Positions 33,124 to 41,385 are shown, numbered from the stretch's first letter. The stretch is 64,000 nt of DNA from Variovorax sp. J22P240 (GCF_030316855.1 NZ_JASZYR010000005.1:365881-429880); one strand, 5' to 3'. Translations and numbers: made by a program. Notes: generated by a model from the letters alone, not told the origin.

Positions 33124-33741
33124 ATGGACAAGTCAAAGGGTGCCGACACCTCGGCAACTGCCACATTTCTCAAGGGCCAAGTGCGTGCCGCGCTGATCGA
33201 ACAGCGCCTCGCCATGCCCGACCGTCTCGCTCGCGCCGACCTGCTGCAGCGCGTGATGCGCATCTGGCTGGTCGGGCGGCCGGACACGGTGATCGGCGCC
33301 TACTGGCCGATCAAGGGCGAATTCGATCCGCTGCCCGCGCTGCACCGCTGGAAAGAGGACGGCGAACTGCTCGACGAACCACACCGCCGGCGCATCGGAC
33401 TGCCGGTGGTCGACCGGGTGCACAAGACCCTGACCTTCCATTCCTGGTATCCCGGCTGCCCGATGGAAAACGATGCCTTCGACATCCCGAAGCCGAAGGA
33501 CACCGAACTGATCGTGCCGACGCTGCTTTTCGTGCCTTGCCTGGGCTACAGCGAGGGCGGCTATCGGCTCGGCTACGGCGGCGGCTTCTACGACCGCACG
33601 CTCGCGGCGCTGGAGCCGCGGCCCTTCACGGTGGGGCTCGGTTTCGCGAACGGCCTCGTCGCGAATTTCGAGCCCGAGGCGCACGACGTGCCGCTGGACG
33701 CCATCCTGAATGACGATGGCGTAGTCTGGCCCAGGGGGTAA
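33124..33741 (+). CDS. 5-formyltetrahydrofolate cyclo-ligase
   Basis: A 205-residue enzyme that converts 5-formyl-THF to 5,10-methenyl-THF using ATP. The family block GYRLGYGGGFYDRTLA near residues 145-160 and the N-terminal RAALIEQRLAM and YWPIKGEFDP segments are clear. It starts at the ATG at 33124, whereas the very long open frame upstream is antisense to slt. The stop is followed within 2 nt by a copy of the dispersed repeat. A second folate-related gene, folB, lies at 13024. Confidence 0.92.
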   Translation: MDKSKGADTSATATFLKGQVRAALIEQRLAMPDRLARADLLQRVMRIWLVGRPDTVIGAYWPIKGEFDPLPALHRWKEDGELLDEPHRRRIGLPVVDRVHKTLTFHSWYPGCPMENDAFDIPKPKDTELIVPTLLFVPCLGYSEGGYRLGYGGGFYDRTLAALEPRPFTVGLGFANGLVANFEPEAHDVPLDAILNDDGVVWPRG

Positions 33742-33743
33742 GG

Positions 33744-33832
33744 CTCGCCCCCAGGCTTGCTCACTTCGTGTAGCCGCCCACCCCCTGCCGGGGGCAACAC
33801 CTGCGGCCCGGCAAAGCCGGTTCCGCGGTGTT
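33744..33832 (+). repeat. Dispersed intergenic repeat, copy 1
   Basis: About 88 bp starting CTCGCCCCCAGGCTTG and ending TTCCGCGGTGTT, between the convergent ends of the cyclo-ligase and LysR genes. It contains a hairpin (CCCCCTGCCGGGGG) and a longer interrupted stem (AACACC...GGTGTT, inner CCGGC/GCCGG). It is nearly identical to the copy at 41386 and similar to that at 37954. Bidirectional termination is a plausible role, given its position in all three cases. Confidence 0.85.
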
Positions 33833-33859
33833 TCACCAACGGGCCTGACCGCCGGGGCA

Positions 33860-34843
33860 TCAGTCCATCTGATCGATGGTGTCGGGGTCGGGGACTTCGC
33901 CGATGGTTTCGCGGGTGGTCACGGCCTGGCTCAGCAGCCATTCGTTGAAGGCCTGGATCTCGGAGCGTTGCGCGCTGCGCGGGCCGGTGATGAGCCAGTA
34001 GGCCATCGGTGAATCCATGCGGTAGTGCGGCAGCACTTCCACCAGGTCGCCGTTGGCCAGGCTTTCCGCGATGAGCGAGCTGCGCGCCAGCACCACGCCC
34101 TGCCCGGTGAGTGCGGCCTGGACCATCTGGTAGGCGTAGTTGAAATAGAGCCAACGCCGCGGCTCGGCGCGCGACAGGTTGTTGACCTCGAACCAGCGGC
34201 GCCAGGTCAGCCATTCGAGGTGCGTGCGATGTGCGTCGCCGGCCTCGATCAGCGTGAAGCGGGCGATGTCGGCCGGTTCCTTGATCTGCGGGTTGCTCTT
34301 GATCAGCCAGGGGCTGGCCACCGGCGTGATCGTCTCGCCGAAGAGCCGCATCGCCCCCGGCGGCATGTTTTCCCGCGGGCCGTAGCGCAGGGCGATGTCG
34401 ACGTCCGCGATGTCCAGGTCGAGCGCGACGTCGCTGGCGTCGATCCGGATGTCGATCTCCGGGTTGTCGCGCTGGAAGGCCTCCAGCCGCGGGATCAGCC
34501 ACATCGAGGCGAAGGAGGCGAAGGTGGTCAGCGACACGCTCTTGCGCCCCGCGTTCTGGCGAATCAGGCGCACCGCGCCGTCGATGCGCGGCAGCGACTG
34601 CTGGACGGCCAGCAGCAGATGCGCACCGGCGCTCGTCAGTTCGACCGCCCGCGTGTGGCGCAGGAACAGCGGCACGCCCACTTCTTCTTCCAGGGACTGG
34701 ATCTGCCGGCTGACGGCGGATTGGGTGAGGGCCATTTCCTCGGCAGCTGCGCGAAAGTTCAGGTGTCGGGCGACGGCCTCGAACGCACGCAGATGGCCGG
34801 CGGAGATCGGCCGGGAACGGAGGTGGGTTTGCGAATGGAGCAT
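33860..34843 (-). CDS. LysR-family transcriptional regulator (GcvA-like)
   Basis: A 327-residue LysR regulator. The N-terminal winged helix (about 15-75) has GHLRAFEAVARHLNFRAAAEEMALTQSAVSRQI and the effector domain extends to about 310. The central WLIPRLEAFQRDNPEIDIRI and DVDIALRYGP segments are of the GcvA-like subgroup. It is divergent from the DUF2917 gene at 34994, with 150 bp between them, and is probably its regulator. GATT-N13-AATC at 34869-34889 is a weak candidate for its site. Confidence 0.92.
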   Translation of the reverse strand: MLHSQTHLRSRPISAGHLRAFEAVARHLNFRAAAEEMALTQSAVSRQIQSLEEEVGVPLFLRHTRAVELTSAGAHLLLAVQQSLPRIDGAVRLIRQNAGRKSVSLTTFASFASMWLIPRLEAFQRDNPEIDIRIDASDVALDLDIADVDIALRYGPRENMPPGAMRLFGETITPVASPWLIKSNPQIKEPADIARFTLIEAGDAHRTHLEWLTWRRWFEVNNLSRAEPRRWLYFNYAYQMVQAALTGQGVVLARSSLIAESLANGDLVEVLPHYRMDSPMAYWLITGPRSAQRSEIQAFNEWLLSQAVTTRETIGEVPDPDTIDQMD

Positions 34844-34993
34844 GTCGGAGGGCTTCGGGCGGCTTGGCGATTGATGCGAAACCGGAATCAGTAGGCTACC
34901 GCGTTTTCATTGGACTGCCAACGAGGGCGGGCGGATCATTCATTCCCGAAGCGCGCCATTTGCGCACTTTCAAATCCCTCCCAGGAGTCCACC

Positions 34994-35323
34994 ATGTCTG
35001 CCGTTTGCACCTCTTCTTCGCTTCCCTCCGTTGCACTGGCCCGTCCGGCCGCCGTGCCGCCGGCAGTGCGCCGCGGTGCCTGGCAGCTGGAAGCCGGCCA
35101 TGCGATCAGTCTCAAGGCTTCCAGCGCCAGTGTCCTGCGCGTCCGGCAGGGCAGGGTGTGGATCACGCGTGATGCCACCGTCCACTCGGGCAGCGAGGAT
35201 CTCGTGCTGGCCCCGGGCGAATCGCTGGCCGTGGACCGTGGCCAGCGCATCGTGATGGAGCCGTGGGACGGCAACGGCGCGACCTACACGTGGGATGCCG
35301 CCGCGGTCGCCCGCGCTGCCTGA
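34994..35323 (+). CDS. DUF2917-family protein
   Basis: A 109-residue protein matching the DUF2917 pattern: WQLEAGHAISLKA, then LRVRQGRVWITRDA, then DLVLAPGESLAVDRGQRIVM. This reads as a small beta-rich barrel. The ATG at 34994 has a strong Shine-Dalgarno sequence (AGGAG, 8 nt away) and is favoured over an earlier in-frame ATG at 34910. It is divergent from the LysR gene and convergent on the BLUF gene with 2 bp between stops. The function is unknown. It is a likely paralogue of the gene at 22770. Confidence 0.8.
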   Translation: MSAVCTSSSLPSVALARPAAVPPAVRRGAWQLEAGHAISLKASSASVLRVRQGRVWITRDATVHSGSEDLVLAPGESLAVDRGQRIVMEPWDGNGATYTWDAAAVARAA

Positions 35324-35325
35324 GT

Positions 35326-35718
35326 TCAGCCAGCGATGTCGAACCGGGGGCGCAGCGCCAGAAAGCGCTGCAGCGCCTCGGCGCCTTGCAGGGCAAAGAC
35401 GTCCGCCAGGTCGTCGCGTTCCTCGACCTCGGCAAAGCCCATCTCGAAGCGCTGGTAGCGGCGCTGCAGCAGCGAACCCTCGAAGAGCACGCGCACCTCC
35501 GCATGGCGGGGGTCTGCCTGGAGACGGCGCATCAGCGAGAGCACCTGTTCGCTCGGCCCCTCGAAGTGCTGGCAGAAGCGCATGCCGTCGAACACCAGCA
35601 GGCCCGTGATCCCGGTCTCCGCATTGCGGGCTCGTGCCCGGGTGACGATCCGGCCGACCACCGTGGTGGGCTGGTCTGGCGCAAGCAGGCTGGAATACAG
35701 GATTTCGTGGAGTTGCAT
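35326..35718 (-). CDS. BLUF-domain blue-light sensor (single-domain)
   Basis: A 130-residue stand-alone BLUF protein expected to bind FAD and sense blue light. The residues of the photocycle are in place: Tyr8 (EILYSS), Asn32 (RARNAETGITG) and Gln50 (MRFCQHFEG). The spacing of 24 and 18 exactly matches Tyr21, Asn45 and Gln63 of AppA. Met93 corresponds to AppA Met106, while the Trp104 position is Phe91. There is no attached output domain, so it must signal through a partner. The divergent FNR-like regulator at 35811 shares its promoter region (92 bp). Confidence 0.92.
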   Translation of the reverse strand: MQLHEILYSSLLAPDQPTTVVGRIVTRARARNAETGITGLLVFDGMRFCQHFEGPSEQVLSLMRRLQADPRHAEVRVLFEGSLLQRRYQRFEMGFAEVEERDDLADVFALQGAEALQRFLALRPRFDIAG

Positions 35719-35773
35719 CGACGTTCAGGGGGAGAGGCGTCGGCAGTTTAGGAGCGGGCAACGCGGCGGAAAA

Positions 35774-35795
35774 TGTCAAAAGACACACGCGTGTG
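35774..35795. promoter_or_regulatory. Palindromes between BLUF and FNR-like genes
   Basis: A perfect 12-bp palindrome CACACGCGTGTG (35784-35795) adjoins an inverted repeat TGTC-AAAA-GACA (35774-35785) in the 92-bp divergent region. Their position just upstream of the GTG at 35811 makes them a candidate operator for both genes. TGTC/GACA half-sites loosely recall CRP/FNR-type TTGA or TGTGA boxes, but do not match them closely. Confidence 0.4.
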
Positions 35796-35810
35796 GCCTA
35801 TAGTGTTCAG

Positions 35811-36581
35811 GTGAAGTTCGAGGACTATCCAGCTCCCGTCTCTCCGCCTCGCTGTGCACATCCGTGTGACGAATGCGGCCTGCGCAAGAACCCCGCCTTC
35901 GTGCCCGCGTCTGCGGAGGAAGTGCGCGTGATCGAATCGTTTCGCAGCGGTACGCGCATCGTCGAAGCCGGTCGGCCCATCATTGCCGAGCAGCGCGCCA
36001 GCCCCCAACTCTTCACGCTCTATTCCGGTTGGGCCTTTCGCTACAAGACGCTCAGCGACGGCCGCAGGCAGATCCTCAGTTTCCTGCTGCCGGGCGATTT
36101 CATGGGCTTGCAGGAGGAATTCGCCGACGGCGAGACCCATGGCGTGGAAGCCGTGACCGGCGTCACGCTCTGCGCCTTCGATCGCGACAAGCTCTGGGAC
36201 CTGTTCCGCTCGCACCCCAAGCTCGGCTACGACATCACCTGGCTCACGGCGCGCGAGGAGAAGATGGTGGACGACAACCTCGTCACCGCGGGCCGGCGCA
36301 ATGCCAGCGAGCGCGTCGCCATGCTGCTTATGCACCTCTATCGCCGGGCGGAGCGCGTCGGCATGGTGCGCGACGGCTGGGCGGAGTTTCCGTTCAACCA
36401 GCAGCACATCGCGGATGCGCTCGGCTTGTCGCTGGTGCACACCAACAAGACATTGCGGCGCCTCGAGCGCCTCGGGCTGCACAAGCTCGACAGTGGGTGG
36501 CTGCGCATCATGGAGCCGCATGCGCTCGAGCGCCTGGGCGACTATTTCGAACGGCCCATGCGGCCGACGCCGCTGATCTGA
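35811..36581 (+). CDS. Crp/Fnr-family regulator with FNR-like cysteines
   Basis: About 256 residues: a cyclic-nucleotide-binding-like beta-roll (about 40-150) followed by a Crp-type winged helix (about 160-240; FNQQHIADALGLSLVHTNKTLRRLERLGL). Numbered from the GTG at 35811 there are three N-terminal cysteines (C15, C19, C22 in CAHPCDECG) and a central Cys121. This recalls the 4Fe-4S ligands of FNR, although the spacing (C-x3-C-x2-C) differs from FNR's C-x2-C-x5-C. Oxygen or redox sensing is therefore possible. An earlier GTG at 35793 lies inside the palindrome and is less likely. Confidence 0.85.
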   Translation: MKFEDYPAPVSPPRCAHPCDECGLRKNPAFVPASAEEVRVIESFRSGTRIVEAGRPIIAEQRASPQLFTLYSGWAFRYKTLSDGRRQILSFLLPGDFMGLQEEFADGETHGVEAVTGVTLCAFDRDKLWDLFRSHPKLGYDITWLTAREEKMVDDNLVTAGRRNASERVAMLLMHLYRRAERVGMVRDGWAEFPFNQQHIADALGLSLVHTNKTLRRLERLGLHKLDSGWLRIMEPHALERLGDYFERPMRPTPLI

Positions 36582-36670
36582 CGCGGCTTCCGAACGCCAT
36601 CGCTTATCGTAGAGGCCCTGCCCGGATAATCCGCGGCTCCCAGCCAGCCCGGCGACCGCCGGCCATTCAC

Positions 36671-36694
36671 ATGACCGACGCCGCCTGCCTGTGA
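36671..36694 (+). other. Seven-codon leader ORF overlapping the flippase start
   Basis: ATG at 36671 opens a seven-codon frame (MTDAACL) whose TGA overlaps the GTG start of the flippase gene (GTGA). It could couple translation of the flippase to a leader. It is so short that it could be chance. Confidence 0.25.
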
Positions 36695-37953
36695 AGCTCC
36701 TTGCCCGTTTGCGCCAGATCGCCATGGTTGGCGGTGTCGAAACCTTTGGCGTGGCCGTCGGCGGCATCGCCGGCCTGCTCATCGTCAACGTGCTGCCGAA
36801 GGACCAGTACGCCGCCTACACCTTCCTGGTGGCCTGCATCACGCTCATCCTCGGCGTGACCGACCTGGGGCTCGCGCACTGCTGCCTTCCGGTCGTCGGG
36901 CAGCGCACGAACGAGATTCCCTGGGTGGTCGGCGCCTGCCAGCAGGTCTTCCGCAAGCGCTGGCTGTTGCTGGGCCTGGGGCTGGCGATCGTGGCGCCCT
37001 ACTGGTTCATCACCTCGCGCGAGCATGGCTGGGGCGGGGGAGGCTATCTGCTGGCGTCGGCGTTCATGATCGTGATCGTGCTCCTGACCTTGCGGGAGCA
37101 CTTCGCCAGCACGGTGCTGCTGATCCTGGGCCACATCTCCACCCTGAACCGGATCGGGTTCTCGTCGCACTTCGTGCGGATCGCCTTCGTCGGCGCGGTG
37201 CTGCTGCTGCCGATGACCTCGTGGTCCGTGGCCGGCATCGTGGCGGCCACGGCCGCCGCGAGCCTGGTGAGCGTCGTGCTCTACCGCAACGAATTCAGGT
37301 CTCGCGAAATCGTGAATTCCCGGCTGGAAGGCGACGACGCCCGACGCGTGGATGCGCAGGTGATCCAGATCGCCAAGCCCCTGGTGTTGCCGGCGATCTT
37401 CTACCAGGTGCAGGGCGTGATCACCGTGTTCCTGGTCTCGATGTTCGGCACCTCGAGCATGGTGGCCGAGGTGGGGGCCTTCGGCCGGCTGGCCATGGTG
37501 CTCATCGTGGTGGATCGGGTCACCAACATCCTGCTGTTCCCCGTCATCGCGCGTGCGCCGGAGGGGGAGCGGCTGCGCAGGATGCTGCTCCAGGGCCACC
37601 TGGTCTATCTCTTCCTGATGGCGCTGGTGCTGCTGACCTCGATCTACCTTCCGCAGTACTGGATCCTGCTGCTGGGCGAGAAGTACCGCAGCATGGAACC
37701 GCTGGTGTGGATGGTGTTCCTGGCCTCGATCCTCCAGAACGCGTCGGGCTTCGCCTTCCGGACGATGACGGTGCGCGGCGTGACGGCGGGCCAGACCTAC
37801 AGCATCCCGGTGACGCTGGTGACGCAGGTCGCCTATCTGGCGATCGTCGGCGTGAGCGACCTGCGCTCGGTGCTGGGCTTTGCGATCGCGACCAGCGTGG
37901 CCAACTTCGTCTATCAATACTCCCTGCTCATCTTGCGCGGGCGGAAGATGTGA
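36691..37953 (+). CDS. Polysaccharide flippase / oligosaccharide transporter (Wzx-like)
   Basis: A 420-residue integral membrane protein with about 11-12 hydrophobic segments, of the MOP superfamily. It begins with a basic N-terminus (KLLARLRQIAMVGGVETFG) and has the spaced polar residues in helices typical of Wzx/RfbX-like exporters. It would move lipid-linked sugars across the inner membrane, perhaps for an exopolysaccharide. The start is GTG. A glycosyltransferase gene lies immediately downstream in convergent orientation, with a repeat copy between them. No polymerase or further biosynthesis genes are adjacent. Confidence 0.8.
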   Translation: MKLLARLRQIAMVGGVETFGVAVGGIAGLLIVNVLPKDQYAAYTFLVACITLILGVTDLGLAHCCLPVVGQRTNEIPWVVGACQQVFRKRWLLLGLGLAIVAPYWFITSREHGWGGGGYLLASAFMIVIVLLTLREHFASTVLLILGHISTLNRIGFSSHFVRIAFVGAVLLLPMTSWSVAGIVAATAAASLVSVVLYRNEFRSREIVNSRLEGDDARRVDAQVIQIAKPLVLPAIFYQVQGVITVFLVSMFGTSSMVAEVGAFGRLAMVLIVVDRVTNILLFPVIARAPEGERLRRMLLQGHLVYLFLMALVLLTSIYLPQYWILLLGEKYRSMEPLVWMVFLASILQNASGFAFRTMTVRGVTAGQTYSIPVTLVTQVAYLAIVGVSDLRSVLGFAIATSVANFVYQYSLLILRGRKM

Positions 37954-38042
37954 CTCGCCCCCAGGCTTGCCCACTTCGTGTGGCTGCCCACCCCCCGCCG
38001 GGGGCAACACCAGCGGCCCGGCGGAGGCGGTTCCGCGGTGTC
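37954..38042 (+). repeat. Dispersed intergenic repeat, copy 2
   Basis: About 88 bp beginning immediately after the flippase TGA and ending 14 bp before the stop of the convergent glycosyltransferase gene. It has the same structure as the copies at 33744 and 41386 but is the most diverged, with about 8-10 substitutions. Several of these keep the stems paired (CCCCCCGCCGGGGG; CCGGCGGAGGCGG loses one pair). Confidence 0.85.
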
Positions 38043-38055
38043 TCTGGAGTTTTGG

Positions 38056-38988
38056 CTAGCTGCGCTTGTAGACGCGGCCGATGGCGGCGGCCAGCTTGAG
38101 CGCGAACTGGCGCTTGGCGAGTTCGCCGTCCGAATACACCTTGATCGGCGCATTGGCGAAGCGGTAGTACCACTTGCTGGCGGCAGTGGGTGGGCGGCCG
38201 CGCAGGGCCTGGCGGATGTGGCCGCCGTGCCAGGGCTTGACGGAGCCGATGGCGTGCGAGAGGTAGTAGCCGCCGGGCGCGAAATCCATGGCCTCGGGGC
38301 CGGCGGTGTTGAGCGGCGCCTCGCAGACCGTGAGGGCGAAGTTGAGAGCGTCCTGGTCCGTCGAATGGAACAGGGCCGCCGAGCCTCCAGCCTTCAGTTG
38401 TTTGGAGTTGGCGTTGTAGGCCACCACCAGGTCGCACAGGCGGCGCCACAGGTCCAGGAAGTCCAGGTGCTGGCGGGAGACCGCGATGAAGCCGGCGTTG
38501 TAGTAGCGATCGAGCGTGCGTCGCGGCGTCGCGCCGTGCGGCTCGAAGAAGCGGTTCCACAGCAGGCGCTTGGGGTGCCGTGCCGGAAAGCACCAGTTGA
38601 CGTCTTCCGCGAGCGAAATGCCATCTTCGGTGAACCATCCCGTGAAGGCGGGCCAGTCGCATTTCAGGACGATGTCCGGATCGATGTAGGCGACGATGGT
38701 CGAAGCCGGCGCATGCTTCTCGAACATCTCGCGGATGAAGGTGGGCTTGTAGTAGGTGAAGTGCAGCGGCGTGTCGAGCTCGACCATGCACAGCTTCAGT
38801 GTCGGCGCGATCTGCAACTGGCCTGTGGCGCGATCGAAGGCCGGCGAATCCACGATCCAGCCCGGCAGCGCACCGCGATAGCCGACCCACAGGTCGCCCT
38901 CATAGCCCGCGGCAATCAGTGAATTCGACAGCGCCGCGACGCCGAAATGGTAGTTTCCTTCGAAGAGCGTGCAGAGCGAGATGTTCAT
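38056..38988 (-). CDS. Putative glycosyltransferase (GT-A-like)
   Basis: A 310-residue protein without a signal peptide or membrane segment. The N-terminus (MNISLCTLFEGNYHFGVAALSNSLIAAGY) and the motif YIDPDIVLKCDW with an acidic DPD triplet suggest a GT-A nucleotide-sugar-binding site. SAALFHSTDQDALNFAL in the C-terminal half is a pattern seen in GT8-like enzymes. The start at 38988 is chosen because it begins the fold directly, whereas the longer frame to 39045 adds a non-conserved tail. The acceptor and sugar are unknown. It is near a flippase, which fits surface-polysaccharide synthesis. Confidence 0.72.
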   Translation of the reverse strand: MNISLCTLFEGNYHFGVAALSNSLIAAGYEGDLWVGYRGALPGWIVDSPAFDRATGQLQIAPTLKLCMVELDTPLHFTYYKPTFIREMFEKHAPASTIVAYIDPDIVLKCDWPAFTGWFTEDGISLAEDVNWCFPARHPKRLLWNRFFEPHGATPRRTLDRYYNAGFIAVSRQHLDFLDLWRRLCDLVVAYNANSKQLKAGGSAALFHSTDQDALNFALTVCEAPLNTAGPEAMDFAPGGYYLSHAIGSVKPWHGGHIRQALRGRPPTAASKWYYRFANAPIKVYSDGELAKRQFALKLAAAIGRVYKRS

Positions 38989-39077
38989 GGGTGATCTGGT
39001 GAGTCGCGCCCAAGTGTAAACAAATGTTGTACTTTGTCGCCGCACTTTTCATGTGCCGTTTGGCGTATTCCAGGAGT

Positions 39078-39962
39078 TCACTGCGCCGTCGCCAAGTCGC
39101 GTAGATCGTTCTCGTACGACTGCAGCCGCCGCACCGCCTTGTCGCGCTGGGCCGGGCTGGTCTGGTTGTGGAACTCGGCGATGTCGTGGCAGGCCTCCCG
39201 CTGCAGCGCTTGTTGCCGGTCGCGCCAGGGACCCGGCGGCGGACTGGCGATGCGCAGCACGTAGGCATGGATCGCCGCCTGCGCTTCGGGCGGCGGGGTC
39301 TTCTGTGCGTTGAAGCGGCGCAGCAGCGTCAGCGCCTCGCGCTGACGCCGCTTGCGTTCCGCATCGAGTTCGCGCGGATCGAACACGGACCGCGCCACCT
39401 GCAGCCTGAGGAGATCGCGTTGCTGCGCATCGAGCCGCCCGTAGAAATCCTCGCTGCGTTCGACGAATTTCTCGTAGCGCATCTCCTGCTGCTTTTCGAT
39501 GCTGCGCTCCAGCCAATCCTTGCGGTAGTCCGCGTTGATCTTCGTGTACTTGCGTTCGAGCTGCTGCAACTGCGATTCGGTCAGGCTCACCGCGAGTTCG
39601 GCGCCGGCCGGTTCCGCTCGCTCCGCCAGGGCGAGCAGCCGGTTGCGGATCTCGTTCACCATGTCGCAGGTCTGCTCGGGCGTGACGTCGTTGGGCGCCA
39701 GCGTCTGCGCCTTCTGCATCATGGCGACGACCCTGGGCAGTTCGTTCTGGCGATGCCAGGCCAGCAGATGGTCCAACTCGTCGCGCACACGGGGGGTCTG
39801 GGTGCCGTCGAAATCGAGGTAGCCGTCGAGCCACCAATAGCTGACTTCCGGCAGATTGTTGTATGCCAGCTTGACCGCGCTGCACGCCGCCAGAGTGGCG
39901 CCGAGAACCAGCACGCCGATAATTCGCGCCAGCTTTGCGCAACGAATCAGAGAAAAAGGCAT
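39078..39962 (-). CDS. DUF6279-like lipoprotein
   Basis: A 294-residue lipoprotein. The signal peptide ends in lipobox LAAC (Cys27). The mature protein is strongly alpha-helical and charged, opening with VKLAYNNLPEVSYWWLDGYLDF, a pattern typical of DUF6279. The ATG at 39962 overlaps the ATG of the divergent glmU gene by two bases (CATG). No function is known. It likely resides in the outer membrane facing the periplasm. Confidence 0.8.
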   Translation of the reverse strand: MPFSLIRCAKLARIIGVLVLGATLAACSAVKLAYNNLPEVSYWWLDGYLDFDGTQTPRVRDELDHLLAWHRQNELPRVVAMMQKAQTLAPNDVTPEQTCDMVNEIRNRLLALAERAEPAGAELAVSLTESQLQQLERKYTKINADYRKDWLERSIEKQQEMRYEKFVERSEDFYGRLDAQQRDLLRLQVARSVFDPRELDAERKRRQREALTLLRRFNAQKTPPPEAQAAIHAYVLRIASPPPGPWRDRQQALQREACHDIAEFHNQTSPAQRDKAVRRLQSYENDLRDLATAQ

Positions 39963-41385
39963 GAATCAGACTCCGCAGGACAACAACCAGGAACCCGTCG
40001 ACGTCGTCATCATGGCGGCCGGAAAAGGCACGCGCATGAAGAGCAGCTTGCCGAAAGTGTTGCATCGTTTGGGTGGGCGTGCACTTGTTGCGCACGTGAT
40101 CGACACCGCGGGACGTATCGGCGCGCGCAACGTCGTCGTCGTGACCGGCCATGGCGCGACGGATGTCGAGACCGCGCTCGAGGGCGCCGTGGCGGGCGTG
40201 ACGCCCCAGTTCGCGCGCCAGGTGCCGCAACTCGGCACGGGCCACGCCATGCAGCAGGCGGCGCCGCTCCTTCCCGACGATGGCACGGTCGTGGTTCTCT
40301 CGGGCGATGTGCCTCTGATCGGTGACGACACCTTGCGCGCGCTGGTGGCCGAGAGCGCCGGCCGGCGCCTGGCGCTCCTCACGATCTGTGTCGACGAGCC
40401 GACCGGCTACGGCCGCATCATCCGTGCGCCGGGGCACGAAGCCGAGGGCGAAGTGCTCGCCATCGTCGAAGAGAAGGACGCGAACGAGGCCCAGCGCGCC
40501 ATCCAGGAGGTCTACAGCGGCGTCATGGCGGTGCCGACGCGCCTCCTCAAATCCTGGCTCGGGCGGCTGGACAACAAGAACGCGCAGGGCGAGTACTACC
40601 TGACCGACGTGGTGGGCTTCGCGACCATCGACGGCGTTCCGGTCGTCGCCCACCGAACCGACGACGCTTTGCAGGTGGCCGGCGTCAACAGCCCCACGCA
40701 ACTTGCGGCGCTCGAACGCGCCTACCAGCGTCGCCAGGCCGACGCGCTGATGGTGCAAGGCGTCCGGCTGGCCGACCCGGCGCGCTTCGATCTGCGCGGC
40801 ACGCTGGCGTGTGAATCGGATGTCGAGATCGACGTCAACTGCGTGTTCGAAGGCGCGGTGTCACTGGGCGCCGGCGTGCGCATCGGGGCGAACTGCGTGA
40901 TCGCCAATGCGCGCATCGAGACCGGTGCGGTGATCCATCCGTTCACCCACATCGACGGCGAGAAGGCCGGCGTGACGGTGGGCGCCGGCTCGCTGGTCGG
41001 GCCCTTCGCGCGGCTGCGGCCCGGCGCTCGCCTGGGCGCGGAGGTGCACATCGGCAACTTCGTGGAGGTCAAGAACTCGACCCTCGCCGCGGGAGCGAAG
41101 GCGAACCACCTCGCGTACCTGGGTGACGCCACGGTCGGCCAGCGCGTCAACTATGGCGCCGGCAGCATCACTGCCAACTACGACGGCGCCTTCAAGCACC
41201 GCACGATCATTGGTGACGACGTGCACGTGGGCAGCAATTGCGTGCTGGTCGCGCCCGTCACGATCGGTGCCGGTGGCACGATCGGCGGGGGCTCGACGAT
41301 CACCAAGAGCACAGAGCCGGGTGCGCTGACCATCTCGCGGGCGCGTCAAACCAGCTTCCCGAACTGGCAGCGACCGAAAAAGTAG
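39961..41385 (+). CDS. glmU: Bifunctional N-acetylglucosamine-1-phosphate uridylyltransferase / glucosamine-1-phosphate acetyltransferase GlmU
   Basis: A 474-residue enzyme making UDP-GlcNAc for peptidoglycan and LPS. The N-terminal uridylyltransferase has AAGKGTRM (19-26), GTGHA and SGDVPL. The C-terminal left-handed beta-helix has hexapeptide repeats and the acetyltransferase residues in KNHLAYLGDA-like and NYGAGSITANYDG segments. Start choice: the ATG at 39961 gives the usual short lead into DVVIMAAGKG. This places its start codon on top of that of the divergent lipoprotein gene. glmS, the preceding pathway step, is at 42136 behind an Lrp-type gene. Confidence 0.95.
   Translation: MNQTPQDNNQEPVDVVIMAAGKGTRMKSSLPKVLHRLGGRALVAHVIDTAGRIGARNVVVVTGHGATDVETALEGAVAGVTPQFARQVPQLGTGHAMQQAAPLLPDDGTVVVLSGDVPLIGDDTLRALVAESAGRRLALLTICVDEPTGYGRIIRAPGHEAEGEVLAIVEEKDANEAQRAIQEVYSGVMAVPTRLLKSWLGRLDNKNAQGEYYLTDVVGFATIDGVPVVAHRTDDALQVAGVNSPTQLAALERAYQRRQADALMVQGVRLADPARFDLRGTLACESDVEIDVNCVFEGAVSLGAGVRIGANCVIANARIETGAVIHPFTHIDGEKAGVTVGAGSLVGPFARLRPGARLGAEVHIGNFVEVKNSTLAAGAKANHLAYLGDATVGQRVNYGAGSITANYDGAFKHRTIIGDDVHVGSNCVLVAPVTIGAGGTIGGGSTITKSTEPGALTISRARQTSFPNWQRPKK

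Noticed and set aside
35793..35810. Earlier GTG start for the FNR-like regulator
   Set aside because: It lies within the 12-bp palindrome and adds six residues with no family support. The GTG at 35811 is preferred, though not proved.
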